A stretch of 17,246 nucleotides of DNA from CAYPZU01 sp964415395. Lineage in GTDB: Bacteria > Chlamydiota > Chlamydiia > Chlamydiales > SM23-39. The stretch's first letter is position 1, and each line of letters opens with the position of its first letter. A program made the position numbers and the translations under genes. The notes below the pieces were generated by a model. The model made no database searches, had not been told where the DNA came from, and worked only from the letters and a program-made list of their open reading frames with translations. The DNA lies in the NCBI GenBank assembly GCA_964415395.1, contig CAYPZU010000048.1:1-17246 (forward strand). The letters are read 5' to 3'. Shown piece by piece: positions 1-7,560 of the stretch.

Positions 1-95
1 TCGGCCGCCCGATGGCGCTCTTCGCAAGCCCCTTCGAAAAGCAGTACTGCATGCGTCAAAATCCGAAGCACCAGCTCATCGACGTCGCCGTCTAA
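1..95 (+). CDS. 3' end of an unrecognised protein (partial)
   Basis: An open frame runs from the window edge to a TAA at 93-95 and encodes about 30 residues ending in KHQLIDVAV. It contains no stop and has ordinary charged and hydrophobic composition, so it is probably the C-terminus of a gene starting outside the window. I do not recognise the family. An AT-rich inverted repeat (103-115) and a second one (117-135) follow the stop before the next promoter. Confidence 0.45.
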   Translation, partial: GRPMALFASPFEKQYCMRQNPKHQLIDVAV

Positions 96-116
96 TCGCC
101 CAGTAAAAATTTTACA

Positions 117-149
117 GGGATAGGTTGAATATCCCAGGCGGGGTATAAT
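117..149 (+). promoter_or_regulatory. Promoter with perfect -10 and overlapping inverted repeat, upstream of ynbA
   Basis: A perfect TATAAT lies at 144-149. The -35 is unclear: TAGGTT at 121-126 has 17-bp spacing but matches poorly. An inverted repeat, GGGATA (117-122) and TATCCC (130-135), covers the -35 region and could be an operator. Transcription would begin near 156, only about 3 nt before the ATG at 159, so the mRNA may be leaderless. No Shine-Dalgarno sequence precedes the ATG; the bases there are pyrimidine-rich. Confidence 0.55.
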
Positions 150-158
150 GGCCTCCCT

Positions 159-746
159 ATGATTTCTATTTATTCGATCAAACCCCTTTTTCAAAGAGCG
201 CTAAAACCATTGCTTTTTATTTTGAAGCAGGTTGGCGCAACCCCGAATCAAATCACCGTTCTTACTACGGTTTTTTCGATTGGTTTCGGCGTGTATTTTA
301 GCTGGGCGGGGTGTTCGAGCTGGCATCTCATGCCGATCGTATTTTTCGCGCGGATGGCTTTCAACGCCCTCGACGGGTTGCTCGCCCGGCAGCTTCAGAT
401 GCAAAGCCGCCTGGGAGTCTACTTGAATGAGCTGGGGGATATGGTTTCCGATCTTTTCCTCTATCTCCCTTTCGCCCTCCTCTTTCCCTGGTCAATGGGA
501 TCTGTCATAGCGTTGAGTTTATTCAGCGAAACCGCAGGGATTTTGGCCGTCATGATCGGCGGAGAGAGGCGCTATGACGGGCCTCTTGGAAAAAGCGACC
601 GCGCCTTTTGCTTGGGCGTCATCGGCTTTTTGATGTCATTCGGCTGGGTGAACGACGTTTGGGCCGCAGCTCTTTTCTCCTGCATGGCGCTGCTTTTGGG
701 GGCGACGATCTTTTTCCGAATCCGGAACGGGCTGCGCAGACCATGA
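159..746 (+). CDS. ynbA: YnbA-like CDP-alcohol phosphatidyltransferase
   Basis: Integral membrane enzyme of 195 aa expected to transfer a phosphatidyl group from a CDP-lipid to an alcohol acceptor; the acceptor cannot be read from the sequence. The N-terminal IKPLFQ, the core NALDGLLAR (69-77), the G86/N90/D94/D98 stretch and GKSDRA further on match E. coli YnbA as I remember it, and the start and length agree with that protein. The core departs from the classic CDP-alcohol motif: the first and third acidic positions are Asn69 and Asn90, as in YnbA itself. Several hydrophobic helices follow. It overlaps ynbB by 4 nt, so the two are probably translationally coupled. The family call is firm; the symbol rests on recalled similarity. 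Confidence 0.85.
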   Translation: MISIYSIKPLFQRALKPLLFILKQVGATPNQITVLTTVFSIGFGVYFSWAGCSSWHLMPIVFFARMAFNALDGLLARQLQMQSRLGVYLNELGDMVSDLFLYLPFALLFPWSMGSVIALSLFSETAGILAVMIGGERRYDGPLGKSDRAFCLGVIGFLMSFGWVNDVWAAALFSCMALLLGATIFFRIRNGLRRP

Positions 747-1681
747 TGACCTCTCCCACAGAAATTTGCATAGCGGCGTATCTTTCGCTGCCTCTAGCGG
801 GGCGATGGATCCTCAACCGATTCCGCGCCAGGATGGATGCGGCTCTATTTGCGGAATCGAGGCAGAGGATCCGCACTTGGGGAACCATCCTTCTGATCTT
901 GAGCGCCGCCGTTTTTTTCGGCAAAACGGGAATGCTATGGTTTTTCGGCATCGTCAGCTTTCTCGCTTTTAAAGAATATATCTCCATCGTCCCTACCCGG
1001 CCGACCGATCGAAGGACTTTATTCTGGGCCTATCTCTCCATCCCCATCCAATATCTTCTGATCGCGCAAGGGCACTACGTCCTCTCTCTGATCTTCGTCC
1101 CGATCTACGTTTTTTTATTTCTTCCGATCCGGTTGATCCTTTCCGGAGACACTGTCCATTTTCTCCGGTCGCTTTCCTATTTCCACTGGGGACTCATGAC
1201 CCTCGTTTTCTGCATCGCCCATGGAACGATGTTCTTTCTGCCGACGGCGCGCGATTTTCCTCTCGGGGAGAGGATCTCGACGATTTTGTACTTGATCACA
1301 TTGACCCAGGCGAACGATATCGCTCAGTTCATCTCGGGCAAACTCTTCGGCGGGAAAAAAATCCTGCCCAAAATCTCCCCGGGGAAAACGTGGGCAGGCT
1401 TCCTCGGAGGAGTGTGCTTTTCAACGGTTTTCGGAGCCTTGGCCGGCCCTCTCATGACTCCGCTTTCCTTAAACTTGGCAACGCTGTCCGGACTTCTGAT
1501 CGGAACGGCCGGATTTCTGGGCGATGTGACTTTTTCTGCGATGAAGCGGGATTTGAAAATCAAAGACACAAGCATGATGCTCCCCGGGCACGGAGGGATC
1601 ATCGACCGGATCGACAGCCTCACCTTCACGACGCCTCTCTTTTTCCATTTTTTCAACTACTTCTGGATGATGAGGGGATGA
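743..1681 (+). CDS. ynbB: YnbB-like phosphatidate cytidylyltransferase (CdsA family)
   Basis: Polytopic membrane protein of 312 aa expected to make CDP-diacylglycerol from phosphatidate and CTP. The C-terminal half holds the CdsA signature: ANDIAQFISGKLFGGKK, KISPGKTWAG, then GFLGDVTFSAMKRD, KD and PGHGGIIDRIDSL. Length and motifs match E. coli YnbB, which I recall as a CdsA paralogue linked to the glycolipid MPIase used in membrane protein insertion. The ATG at 743 is chosen because it overlaps the ynbA stop (ATGA) and gives the family's usual length; a longer frame back to 608 would lie inside ynbA. The gene supplies the CDP-lipid that the neighbouring YnbA-like enzyme would use. Confidence 0.9.
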   Translation: MMTSPTEICIAAYLSLPLAGRWILNRFRARMDAALFAESRQRIRTWGTILLILSAAVFFGKTGMLWFFGIVSFLAFKEYISIVPTRPTDRRTLFWAYLSIPIQYLLIAQGHYVLSLIFVPIYVFLFLPIRLILSGDTVHFLRSLSYFHWGLMTLVFCIAHGTMFFLPTARDFPLGERISTILYLITLTQANDIAQFISGKLFGGKKILPKISPGKTWAGFLGGVCFSTVFGALAGPLMTPLSLNLATLSGLLIGTAGFLGDVTFSAMKRDLKIKDTSMMLPGHGGIIDRIDSLTFTTPLFFHFFNYFWMMRG

Positions 1682-2412
1682 TGCTGCGGACCCTATTTTT
1701 CCTGCTTGTCATCCGCCCCCTGGCCGCGTTTCTTCTGGGGATGAACATCCGGAACTTTAAGCGGCTCCCGGCAAAGGGGCCGGCGATTGTGATTGCGAAT
1801 CACAACAGCCACCTCGATGCGGTTGTTCTGATGTCCCTTTTCCCGCTAAGCTGCCTCGCTAAAATCCACCCGGTCGCAGCCCAAGACTATTTTCTCTCCA
1901 ATCGATTTCTCGCCTGGTTCTCTACAAAAATCATCGGGATCATTCCTTTCAAACGGAAAGTTTGCCGGGAAGATCCCTTCAAATTGGTGGAACAGGCGCT
2001 GGGCCGCGGGGAAATCATCATTTTCTTTCCGGAAGGAAGCCGGGGCGAGGCGGAAAAACTCTCTTCGATGAAAGGGGGCATCGCCCATCTGGCGAAACGA
2101 CTCCCGGACGTGCCCATCATCCCGGTCTTCCTCCACGGTCTCGGCAAAGCCCTCCCCAAGGGAGACCCCATTTTAGTTCCTTTTGTCGTCGATGCAGCCA
2201 TAGGACTGCCGTTGCCGGCTTGCAATGACCGGGAGACATTTCTCCATACGATCTCCGAGACGTTTGCGAACCTATCTCGAGAGATTCCGCATCTGCACGA
2301 AATACCAGATATAAAAGATCAGCCAAAAACCAGAGAGAATGCTGAGTTGGACTGTAAGGTTCCACTCGGGCAGAATCCGGTGGAAGGCGAGATCAGCTCC
2401 AAGAGTAGCTAG
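1678..2412 (+). CDS. PlsC-like 1-acylglycerol-3-phosphate acyltransferase
   Basis: Membrane-associated acyltransferase of 244 aa, expected to acylate lysophosphatidate or a similar lysolipid. It begins with a hydrophobic segment (about 2-21), then the catalytic NHNSHLD box (His42, Asp47) and the substrate-binding FFPEGSRGE (116-124). It starts inside the ynbB stop region (ATGATG at 1678; 1681 is equally possible). With ynbA and ynbB it forms a compact lipid-head cassette: acylation, CDP activation, head-group transfer. The last 47 codons run antisense through the end of the gene at 2272-2814. They encode a hydrophilic, low-information tail, which suggests that an original stop was lost and the frame read on into its neighbour. 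Confidence 0.88.
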   Translation: MMLRTLFFLLVIRPLAAFLLGMNIRNFKRLPAKGPAIVIANHNSHLDAVVLMSLFPLSCLAKIHPVAAQDYFLSNRFLAWFSTKIIGIIPFKRKVCREDPFKLVEQALGRGEIIIFFPEGSRGEAEKLSSMKGGIAHLAKRLPDVPIIPVFLHGLGKALPKGDPILVPFVVDAAIGLPLPACNDRETFLHTISETFANLSREIPHLHEIPDIKDQPKTRENAELDCKVPLGQNPVEGEISSKSS

Positions 2413-2814
2413 AATAAACCGGATCAGCCTGGCTGGAACCGAGATCAGAAGGAACCGGAAAAAAGAGACGCCGGCCTTTGGCGCTGAGATCGCGTAGATT
2501 TTATAGGGAACGCCCTTGAGCGGGCCAAGCAAAATAGCTGACAGCCCCTTCCGCTTGAGAGCGTTCTTTTCCCGTTCCATGAGCTTTTTTGAAATCCCCG
2601 GAAGCGCTTCTACGACTTGCTCCGCCGATGCGGAATTTTTCCTCCCCCAAAGATACATCCCGGCGCCTCCGAGAAGAGCTCCCGCAAGCGCATACAGACA
2701 GCTTTGCAGCGCTAAATGCGCGTCAAAGAGGACGAGATAGGTGAATAAAACGTCCGGCACGATAAAAAAGAGGGTGGCTTCAGCCAGTCCCCAGAGAAAT
2801 GCTGCAATAAGCAT
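2272..2814 (-). CDS. Small polytopic membrane protein, DedA/VTT-like
   Basis: A 180-aa protein with about four hydrophobic stretches. The motif EATLFFIVPD (residues 12-21) and GPLKGVPYKIYA (about 97-108) resemble the re-entrant loops of the VTT (SNARE-associated Golgi/DedA) superfamily, whose members are lipid scramblases or transporters; this assignment is tentative. The start follows the msrA stop by 11 nt, and AGAGGG in the msrA end is a suitable ribosome site, so it is the last gene of pgpH-msrA-this. The C-terminal helix (about 150-175), rich in aromatic residues, lies inside the 141-bp antisense overlap with the acyltransferase gene, so this gene is the better-conserved partner there. 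Confidence 0.8.
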   Translation of the reverse strand: MLIAAFLWGLAEATLFFIVPDVLFTYLVLFDAHLALQSCLYALAGALLGGAGMYLWGRKNSASAEQVVEALPGISKKLMEREKNALKRKGLSAILLGPLKGVPYKIYAISAPKAGVSFFRFLLISVPARLIRFILATLGADLAFHRILPEWNLTVQLSILSGFWLIFYIWYFVQMRNLSR

Positions 2815-2825
2815 TAGACACCCTC

Positions 2826-3287
2826 TTAAATATTACAGGAGCCGCCGTGCTTCTCGTGGTAGCGCTGGTGGTACTCTTCAGCGCGGTAGAAGGGACCGGC
2901 GGGGGCAATCTCGGTGGCGATCTTTTTTCCCGATTTTTCGAGAGCGGCTTTCGCTTTAAGCGCAGTTTGAAGCTGCTCAGGAGTGTGGGTGAAGATCGCC
3001 GAGCGGTACTGCTCGCCGACGTCGGGGCCCTGGCAGTTGAGAGATGCGGGGTCGTGCATCCGGAAAAAGAAATCGAGGAGCTGTTCGTAGGAGATGAGTT
3101 TGGGGTCAAACGTGATTTCAACCGCTTCGGCATGGCCTGTCGAGCCAGAGCAAACCTGGCTGTAGGTGGCGTTCTTGAGATGGCCGCCCGTGTAGCCGAC
3201 CTGAGTTTCGATGACGCCGGGAAGTTTGCGGAACTTCGCCTCGACGCCCCAAAAGCAGCCTGCAGCGAATGTCGCTTTAGCAAGCAT
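2826..3287 (-). CDS. msrA: Peptide methionine sulfoxide reductase MsrA
   Basis: A 153-aa cytoplasmic repair enzyme that reduces the S-sulfoxide of methionine using a cysteine thiol. The catalytic GCFWG (Cys11) sits at the N-terminus. Other family blocks are VGYTGG, YSQVCSGSTGHAEAV, FFFRMHDP, GPDVGEQYRSAIF and the C-terminal YHEKHGGSC, whose Cys near residue 151 can resolve the disulfide. The ATG at 3287 gives the usual short MsrA length. The gene begins 11 nt before the end of the preceding pgpH frame, so expression is probably coupled. There is no signal peptide. Confidence 0.96.
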   Translation of the reverse strand: MLAKATFAAGCFWGVEAKFRKLPGVIETQVGYTGGHLKNATYSQVCSGSTGHAEAVEITFDPKLISYEQLLDFFFRMHDPASLNCQGPDVGEQYRSAIFTHTPEQLQTALKAKAALEKSGKKIATEIAPAGPFYRAEEYHQRYHEKHGGSCNI

Positions 3288-5445
3288 GGGGAGGTTTTTC
3301 CTTTTTCGGGTATTTGATCCGGACGTGGTGAGTGAGAAGGAGCGTTTTGACGAGGGTCTTTTTGACTTTGCCGAGTTCTTCGAAAGTGAGCTGGCACTCG
3401 TCGAACTGTTTATCTTCCGCTTTTTCGGAAACGACCCGGTCGATGAGCTCGTTGAGGGTCTGCTCGTTGATCTCTTCCATCGAGCGGGAAGCGGCCTCCA
3501 CGCTATCGCAGATCATCACGATGCCCGACTCTTTGGTTTTCGGCTTGGGGCCCGGATAGCGGAACTGCTTTTCGTCTACTTCGTCTACCCTGCCGCCTTT
3601 GAGTTCGAGCTGCTTCCGGTAGAAATAGTAGACAAGCGTCGTGCCGTGGTGTTCGCGGATGATGTCGATGAACGACTGGGGCAGATGGAATTTTCGGGCG
3701 ATCGCCTCGCCGTCGGTCACATGGGAGATGATCACCTGAGCCGATTCGACGGGCGTGAGGAGCTGGTGGATATTGACCGCGCCTCCCTGATTTTCGGTAT
3801 AAAACTGCGGGTTGTTGATCTTGCCGATGTCATGGTAGAGCGTCGCCGCCCGGCAGAAGAGGCCGTTGGCTCCGATCGCCTGGGCGCATGTTTCGGCGAG
3901 GTTGCCGAGGACGAGGCTGTGCTGGTACGTGCCGGGCACTTCCATCGCAAAGCGGCTTAAGAGCTCGTTGCTCGGGTCCATGTACTCCATGAGCGTCATG
4001 TCGGTCAGGACGCCGAAGAGGGTTTCCAGCGCAGGCAGGATGCCGACGACAAGAATCGCGGTGGCGATGAGAAAGACGAAAGAGGAGGCGATGTCGTTGA
4101 TGAGGGAATAGCTGACGAGGTGGTTCTCGCTGAGGGCGAATGCATAGAGGACCGGGATGGAGCTGAGCCACGATTTGACGCAGACGCCGAACACCTCTTT
4201 TCGTTTGCGGAGGCCTCTTGTGCTGATGATGACGACGATCGAAGTGACGAGGTTCAAAATGAGGAAGCGGCTGTGGTCGACGGCCAGGCTGACAGAGAGG
4301 ATGATCGAGAGGAACGTGGCGGCGAAAAGGGCGGTGCGGGGCGAGAGGAGGACGCAGATGAGGAGCGTCGCGAACGGGGCGACGATCGGGTAGCGGACCG
4401 CCTCGATGACGCTCGAGGTGCTCTTGAGCAGGATGTATTCGGTGAGTTTGGCGAAGAGGAGCGTCAGGATCACGATGCAGACAAAAAGGGAGATCTGCTG
4501 CAGGGAGCGGATGAAGGAGGGCTGGCTGATCCGGAAATAGAGCGCGCTGATCGAGACGAAAATAAGCGAGAGGAGGAGGCTTGCGATAAGGGTGAGAGGA
4601 TCCCAGAGGCGCCGGTTTTCAGAGATCGCCTGCTTCATCGCCTGCATCATCGTGAGGTGGCGCGACGTGATCCGCTCTCCCTGGTCGATGATCCGCATCC
4701 CGGCCTGGACTTTGGTCATTTTCTCAGGGACGGTGCGGCTCACCTGGGCGCGGAGCGAGTGTTCGAGGGCGATGTCTTCAGAGAGGTTCCAGCGGCGGGC
4801 CTGGAACGCATTGACGACGTAGGAGACCGTTTCCCTGTGGAAAGCGTCGCTTTGGGAGATCGTCTCGGCGATCCGACTCCAAAAATCGTCGGGCAGGGAG
4901 ACGTCGGCTTCGGGGTCGTCGGGGATATACTCGAAATAGGAGGCGTCGGGGAGGTTCAGCTCCCGGATTTTCTGAATGGTGCGGGGATCTGTGAAACGGG
5001 CCTCGAGAATGAGCGTTTCAAGTTCGTCGGCCGCCTTGTACATCTCTTCGAAGGTGCTCGACGGGGCGGCTTCGCGCCAGTCTTTGTTGTGGATGAGGGA
5101 ATCTTCCAGCTGGTAGCGGGCTTCGCGGATCTGCTTGTCGTCGATCTGATAGATTTTGCCGATGTCCTGCATCGCCTGCTGCTTGAGGACGATCGTCGTT
5201 TCATAGTCGGGGAATTCGAAGTCGGTCTGGGCGACGATGTATCTGCCCGCGGTCGTATTGAGCTCAAGGACTTCCAGCCGCACTTCGCGGAAGTGCAGAA
5301 ACAAGGCCAGGCAGATCACGCAGACGAAGCCTACGACGAGCCGCCAACCCCGGTTGTTGGAGGCAAGCCACTCCTGCCATCCTTCCCGGATTCGTTCCCG
5401 ATTCTGATTCATTCTTTCAAGATAGCAAATCGCCGAATTATTCAC
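3277..5445 (-). CDS. pgpH: 7TM-HD family phosphodiesterase, PgpH-like (c-di-AMP hydrolase)
   Basis: A 722-aa membrane protein. Residues about 33-51 form one membrane helix. Residues about 52-285 are an extracytoplasmic 7TMR-HDED-type domain, followed by about seven helices (about 285-480) and a cytoplasmic HD domain. The HD core is visible as GTYQHSL, LYHDIGK (His538-Asp539), then HVTDG and REHHGT with further metal-binding histidines. In Firmicutes PgpH hydrolyses c-di-AMP. Chlamydiae are known to make c-di-AMP through DacA, so the same role is likely here but is inferred. The first possible start is GTG at 5445, preceded at good spacing by GGGAG; the ATG at 5412 has a weaker site. It is divergent from dnaX and first in an operon with msrA. 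Confidence 0.9.
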   Translation of the reverse strand: MNNSAICYLERMNQNRERIREGWQEWLASNNRGWRLVVGFVCVICLALFLHFREVRLEVLELNTTAGRYIVAQTDFEFPDYETTIVLKQQAMQDIGKIYQIDDKQIREARYQLEDSLIHNKDWREAAPSSTFEEMYKAADELETLILEARFTDPRTIQKIRELNLPDASYFEYIPDDPEADVSLPDDFWSRIAETISQSDAFHRETVSYVVNAFQARRWNLSEDIALEHSLRAQVSRTVPEKMTKVQAGMRIIDQGERITSRHLTMMQAMKQAISENRRLWDPLTLIASLLLSLIFVSISALYFRISQPSFIRSLQQISLFVCIVILTLLFAKLTEYILLKSTSSVIEAVRYPIVAPFATLLICVLLSPRTALFAATFLSIILSVSLAVDHSRFLILNLVTSIVVIISTRGLRKRKEVFGVCVKSWLSSIPVLYAFALSENHLVSYSLINDIASSFVFLIATAILVVGILPALETLFGVLTDMTLMEYMDPSNELLSRFAMEVPGTYQHSLVLGNLAETCAQAIGANGLFCRAATLYHDIGKINNPQFYTENQGGAVNIHQLLTPVESAQVIISHVTDGEAIARKFHLPQSFIDIIREHHGTTLVYYFYRKQLELKGGRVDEVDEKQFRYPGPKPKTKESGIVMICDSVEAASRSMEEINEQTLNELIDRVVSEKAEDKQFDECQLTFEELGKVKKTLVKTLLLTHHVRIKYPKKEKPPHAC

Positions 5446-5469
5446 CCTCTCTCCCGGCAGCGGTAAGGA

Positions 5470-5500
5470 TTGGACGGTAAAATTTCATTAGAGGTATAGT
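5470..5500 (+). promoter_or_regulatory. Candidate promoter of the dnaX-ybaB operon
   Basis: TTGGAC (5470-5475) and TATAGT (5495-5500) are separated by 19 bp, which is slightly long. A transcript would begin near 5507, after the possible GTG at 5499 and before the ATG at 5535. This supports the ATG as the dnaX start. Confidence 0.45.
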
Positions 5501-5534
5501 GGAGTCTCGCGCACCCAAAAGCAGGTCCAGAGGC

Positions 5535-7244
5535 ATGAAATACCAGGTACTCGCCCGCAAATACCGTCCCCAATCGTTCCGCGATGTCGTAGGGCAGGAA
5601 GCGGCCGTCACGACCCTCAAAAACGCGCTCCGGTTCGACAAGGCGGCCCATGCCTACCTCTTCTGCGGCTCGCGCGGAGTCGGAAAGACGACGCTCGCCC
5701 GCCTCTTCGCCAAAGCGCTGAACTGCCAGAACCTGCAGCCCGATTTCGAGCCGTGCAGCCAATGTCCTTCGTGCCTCGAGATCGCATCGGGCCAGTCGCT
5801 CGACGTGATCGAGATCGACGGCGCCTCGAACCGCGGGATCGACGACATCCGGCAGATCAATGAAACAGTCGGGTATGCCCCGAGCCACGGCAGATATAAG
5901 ATCTACATCATCGACGAAGTGCACATGCTCACCAAGGAGGCGTTCAACGCCCTCCTGAAGACCCTCGAGGAGCCCCCCGAAAAAGCAAAATTCTTCTTCG
6001 CCACGACCGAGTCGAATAAAGTCCTTCCGACGATCGTCAGCCGCTGCCAGCGGTTCGACCTCGGCCGGATCCTCCCCTCCCTCATCGTCTCGAAGCTCCA
6101 GCAGATCGGCGAGGACCTGAAGCGCGAAGTAGAGCCCGACGCGCTCCATCTGATCGCCGCCTTTGCCGAAGGGAGCCTGCGCGACGCCGAATCGCTCTTC
6201 GACCAGATCCTCTGCTTTGCCGAAGGCTCCGTCACCTCTGCCGCCGTCCGCCAATCTCTCGGCCTTGTGCCCCAAGAGCATTTTTTCGCTCTCGACGCCG
6301 CCTTTTCCGAGTCGCGCCTCCCGTTCGCCTTCGAGCTGGTCGATCAGCTCTTCCAGGCCGGCAAAGACCTCGCCCATTTCCTCGAGCAGCTCATCGAGCA
6401 CTACCGGACGCTCGCCGTCTGCAAAACCGTCGGGTCTTCAGACTCCCGCTACGCCGCCTCGGCCAGGCTCTACACCCAGCCGCAAGCGCTGAACATCCTG
6501 GAACTTCTCATCCAGTCCGAAGCCTCCTTCCAAAACAGCGCCTTCCAGAGGATCGCTCTCGAATCGATCCTGCTCCAGATCCTCCGGACTAAAAACAAAA
6601 TCCCCCTCGAAGTGCTCGTGCGCCGCCTCAGCGAGCTGGAAAAAGGGCTCCCCGATCCCGCTCCAAAACAGGAAGCGCCGCAAGAGCCGCCTAAACCCGA
6701 ACCGGCTCTCCCAAAACTCGAGGCCCCCAAACCCGCTCCAACACCTGAACCGGCTCCTCCAAAACTCGAGGCCCCCAAGCCCGCTCCAATGCCTGAACCG
6801 GCTCCCCCGAAACTCGAGGCCCCCAAGCCCGCTCCAATACCTGAACCGGCTCCCCCGAAACTCGAGGCCCCCAAACCAACGCCTGTTGCGGAACCCGTAA
6901 AAGCTGAAGCTCCCAAACCCGCGCCTATTCCGGAACCAGCCAAACTGGAACCAGTTAAACCAACGCCTGTTGCGGAACCCATAAAAGCTGAAGCTCCGAA
7001 GAGCGCGCCTGTTGCCGACGAGCCGAAACCGGTGCAGGCCGACTGGCTTGAACCGCCGAAAATCGAACAGGAGCTGAAGCCGGTTCCGTTCAACCCTTAC
7101 ACGCCCCCAGCCAAAGAGGCTGCCCCCAAACCTATTGCGATGCCGCCGAAAGAGGCCGCTCCTTCAGGAAAACACCCGAGCCATTACGATACCCTGATGC
7201 GGTTTGCGGCAGTCGAGCTGGAAGGAACATTTAAAATCAATTAG
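5535..7244 (+). CDS. dnaX: DNA polymerase III subunit gamma/tau
   Basis: Clamp-loader ATPase of 569 aa. It starts with MKYQVLARKYRPQ, typical of DnaX; an upstream GTG at 5499 would add 12 atypical residues. Motifs in order: Walker A GSRGVGKTT (45-53), zinc-binding Cys64, Cys74, Cys77 and Cys80, Walker B IIDEVHML (125-132), sensor ATTE (157-160) and the arginine-finger SRC (169-171). The AAA+ and collar regions run to about residue 370. After that comes a Pro/Ala/Glu/Lys-rich linker of about 170 residues built from near-identical 16-residue units, then a short tail. It lacks a recognisable E. coli-type tau domain V. It is followed after 10 nt by ybaB, the usual dnaX partner. Confidence 0.96.
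   Translation: MKYQVLARKYRPQSFRDVVGQEAAVTTLKNALRFDKAAHAYLFCGSRGVGKTTLARLFAKALNCQNLQPDFEPCSQCPSCLEIASGQSLDVIEIDGASNRGIDDIRQINETVGYAPSHGRYKIYIIDEVHMLTKEAFNALLKTLEEPPEKAKFFFATTESNKVLPTIVSRCQRFDLGRILPSLIVSKLQQIGEDLKREVEPDALHLIAAFAEGSLRDAESLFDQILCFAEGSVTSAAVRQSLGLVPQEHFFALDAAFSESRLPFAFELVDQLFQAGKDLAHFLEQLIEHYRTLAVCKTVGSSDSRYAASARLYTQPQALNILELLIQSEASFQNSAFQRIALESILLQILRTKNKIPLEVLVRRLSELEKGLPDPAPKQEAPQEPPKPEPALPKLEAPKPAPTPEPAPPKLEAPKPAPMPEPAPPKLEAPKPAPIPEPAPPKLEAPKPTPVAEPVKAEAPKPAPIPEPAKLEPVKPTPVAEPIKAEAPKSAPVADEPKPVQADWLEPPKIEQELKPVPFNPYTPPAKEAAPKPIAMPPKEAAPSGKHPSHYDTLMRFAAVELEGTFKIN
6702..6893 (+). repeat. 48-bp in-frame tandem repeat in the dnaX linker
   Basis: Four consecutive 48-bp units begin at 6702, 6750, 6798 and 6846, each opening with CCGGCTC. 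The unit encodes PAPPKLEAPKPAPxPE. Units 2 and 3 differ at only a few bases; unit 4 diverges at its end. Such high DNA identity suggests recent slippage or unequal exchange. Copy number probably varies between strains. Confidence 0.95.
6873..6997 (+). repeat. Second direct repeat in the dnaX linker (84-bp period)
   Basis: A 41-bp block at 6873-6913 recurs at 6957-6997 with one mismatch (G to A at its 25th base). It encodes the KPTPVAEP-type motif followed by KAEAP. The 84-bp spacing is 28 codons, so the frame is kept. It partly overlaps the last 48-bp unit, showing two layers of duplication in the same linker. Confidence 0.9.
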
Positions 7245-7254
7245 GAGAAAACTC

Positions 7255-7551
7255 ATGGGAAGCGGATTTTCCAAGATGAAGAAACAGGCCCGGATGATGC
7301 AGGAGCAGTTCAGCCAGATGAAAGAAAAGCTACAGGACACCCTGGTCGAAGGATCTGCAGGAAACGGCCTTGTAACGGTGACTCTGAACGGCGAAAAAGA
7401 GATGAAGAAAATCGCCATCAAACCCGAGTGCGTCAATCCAAACGACATCGAAGGGCTGCAGGATTTGATCCTCGGCGCGTATGAAGACGCGGCGGCGAAG
7501 CTCGCCTCGCAAGGCTCCGCTCAGATGCCTGGGAAAATGCCCTGGTTCTAA
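7255..7551 (+). CDS. ybaB: YbaB/EbfC family nucleoid-associated protein
   Basis: A 98-aa DNA-binding protein that acts as a dimer on the nucleoid. The sequence shows the family's N-terminal coiled-coil helix (KMKKQARMMQEQFSQMKEKL), then the small sheet with VEGSAGNGLVTVTLNGEKEMKKIAI and a C-terminal helix (LQDLILGAYEDAAAKLA). The ATG at 7255 has an excellent AGGAGA site 7 nt upstream, just after the dnaX stop at 7244; upstream in-frame codons belong to the dnaX overlap. In Chlamydia the orthologue next to dnaX is, as I recall, CT335. Confidence 0.96.
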   Translation: MGSGFSKMKKQARMMQEQFSQMKEKLQDTLVEGSAGNGLVTVTLNGEKEMKKIAIKPECVNPNDIEGLQDLILGAYEDAAAKLASQGSAQMPGKMPWF

Positions 7552-7560
7552 ATCCCCCCT

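Noticed and set aside
608..742. Upstream extension of the ynbB frame
   Set aside because: It lies within the ynbA coding region in another frame, and the ATGA overlap at 743 gives the expected length.
4120..5466. Long + strand open frame (448 aa) opposite the pgpH gene
   Set aside because: It is an antisense shadow: strongly biased to Asp/Glu/Arg, no motif, and the opposite strand encodes clear 7TM and HD signatures.
6590..6650. Programmed frameshift site in dnaX to produce gamma
   Set aside because: The two A-runs here have only five A's and do not form a proper X XXY YYZ slippery heptamer in the right frame.
6470..7093. Gly/Ser/Ala-rich - strand frame of 207 aa across the dnaX linker
   Set aside because: It is the complement of the proline/alanine repeat of dnaX; the glycine-rich repeats arise only from the reverse reading.
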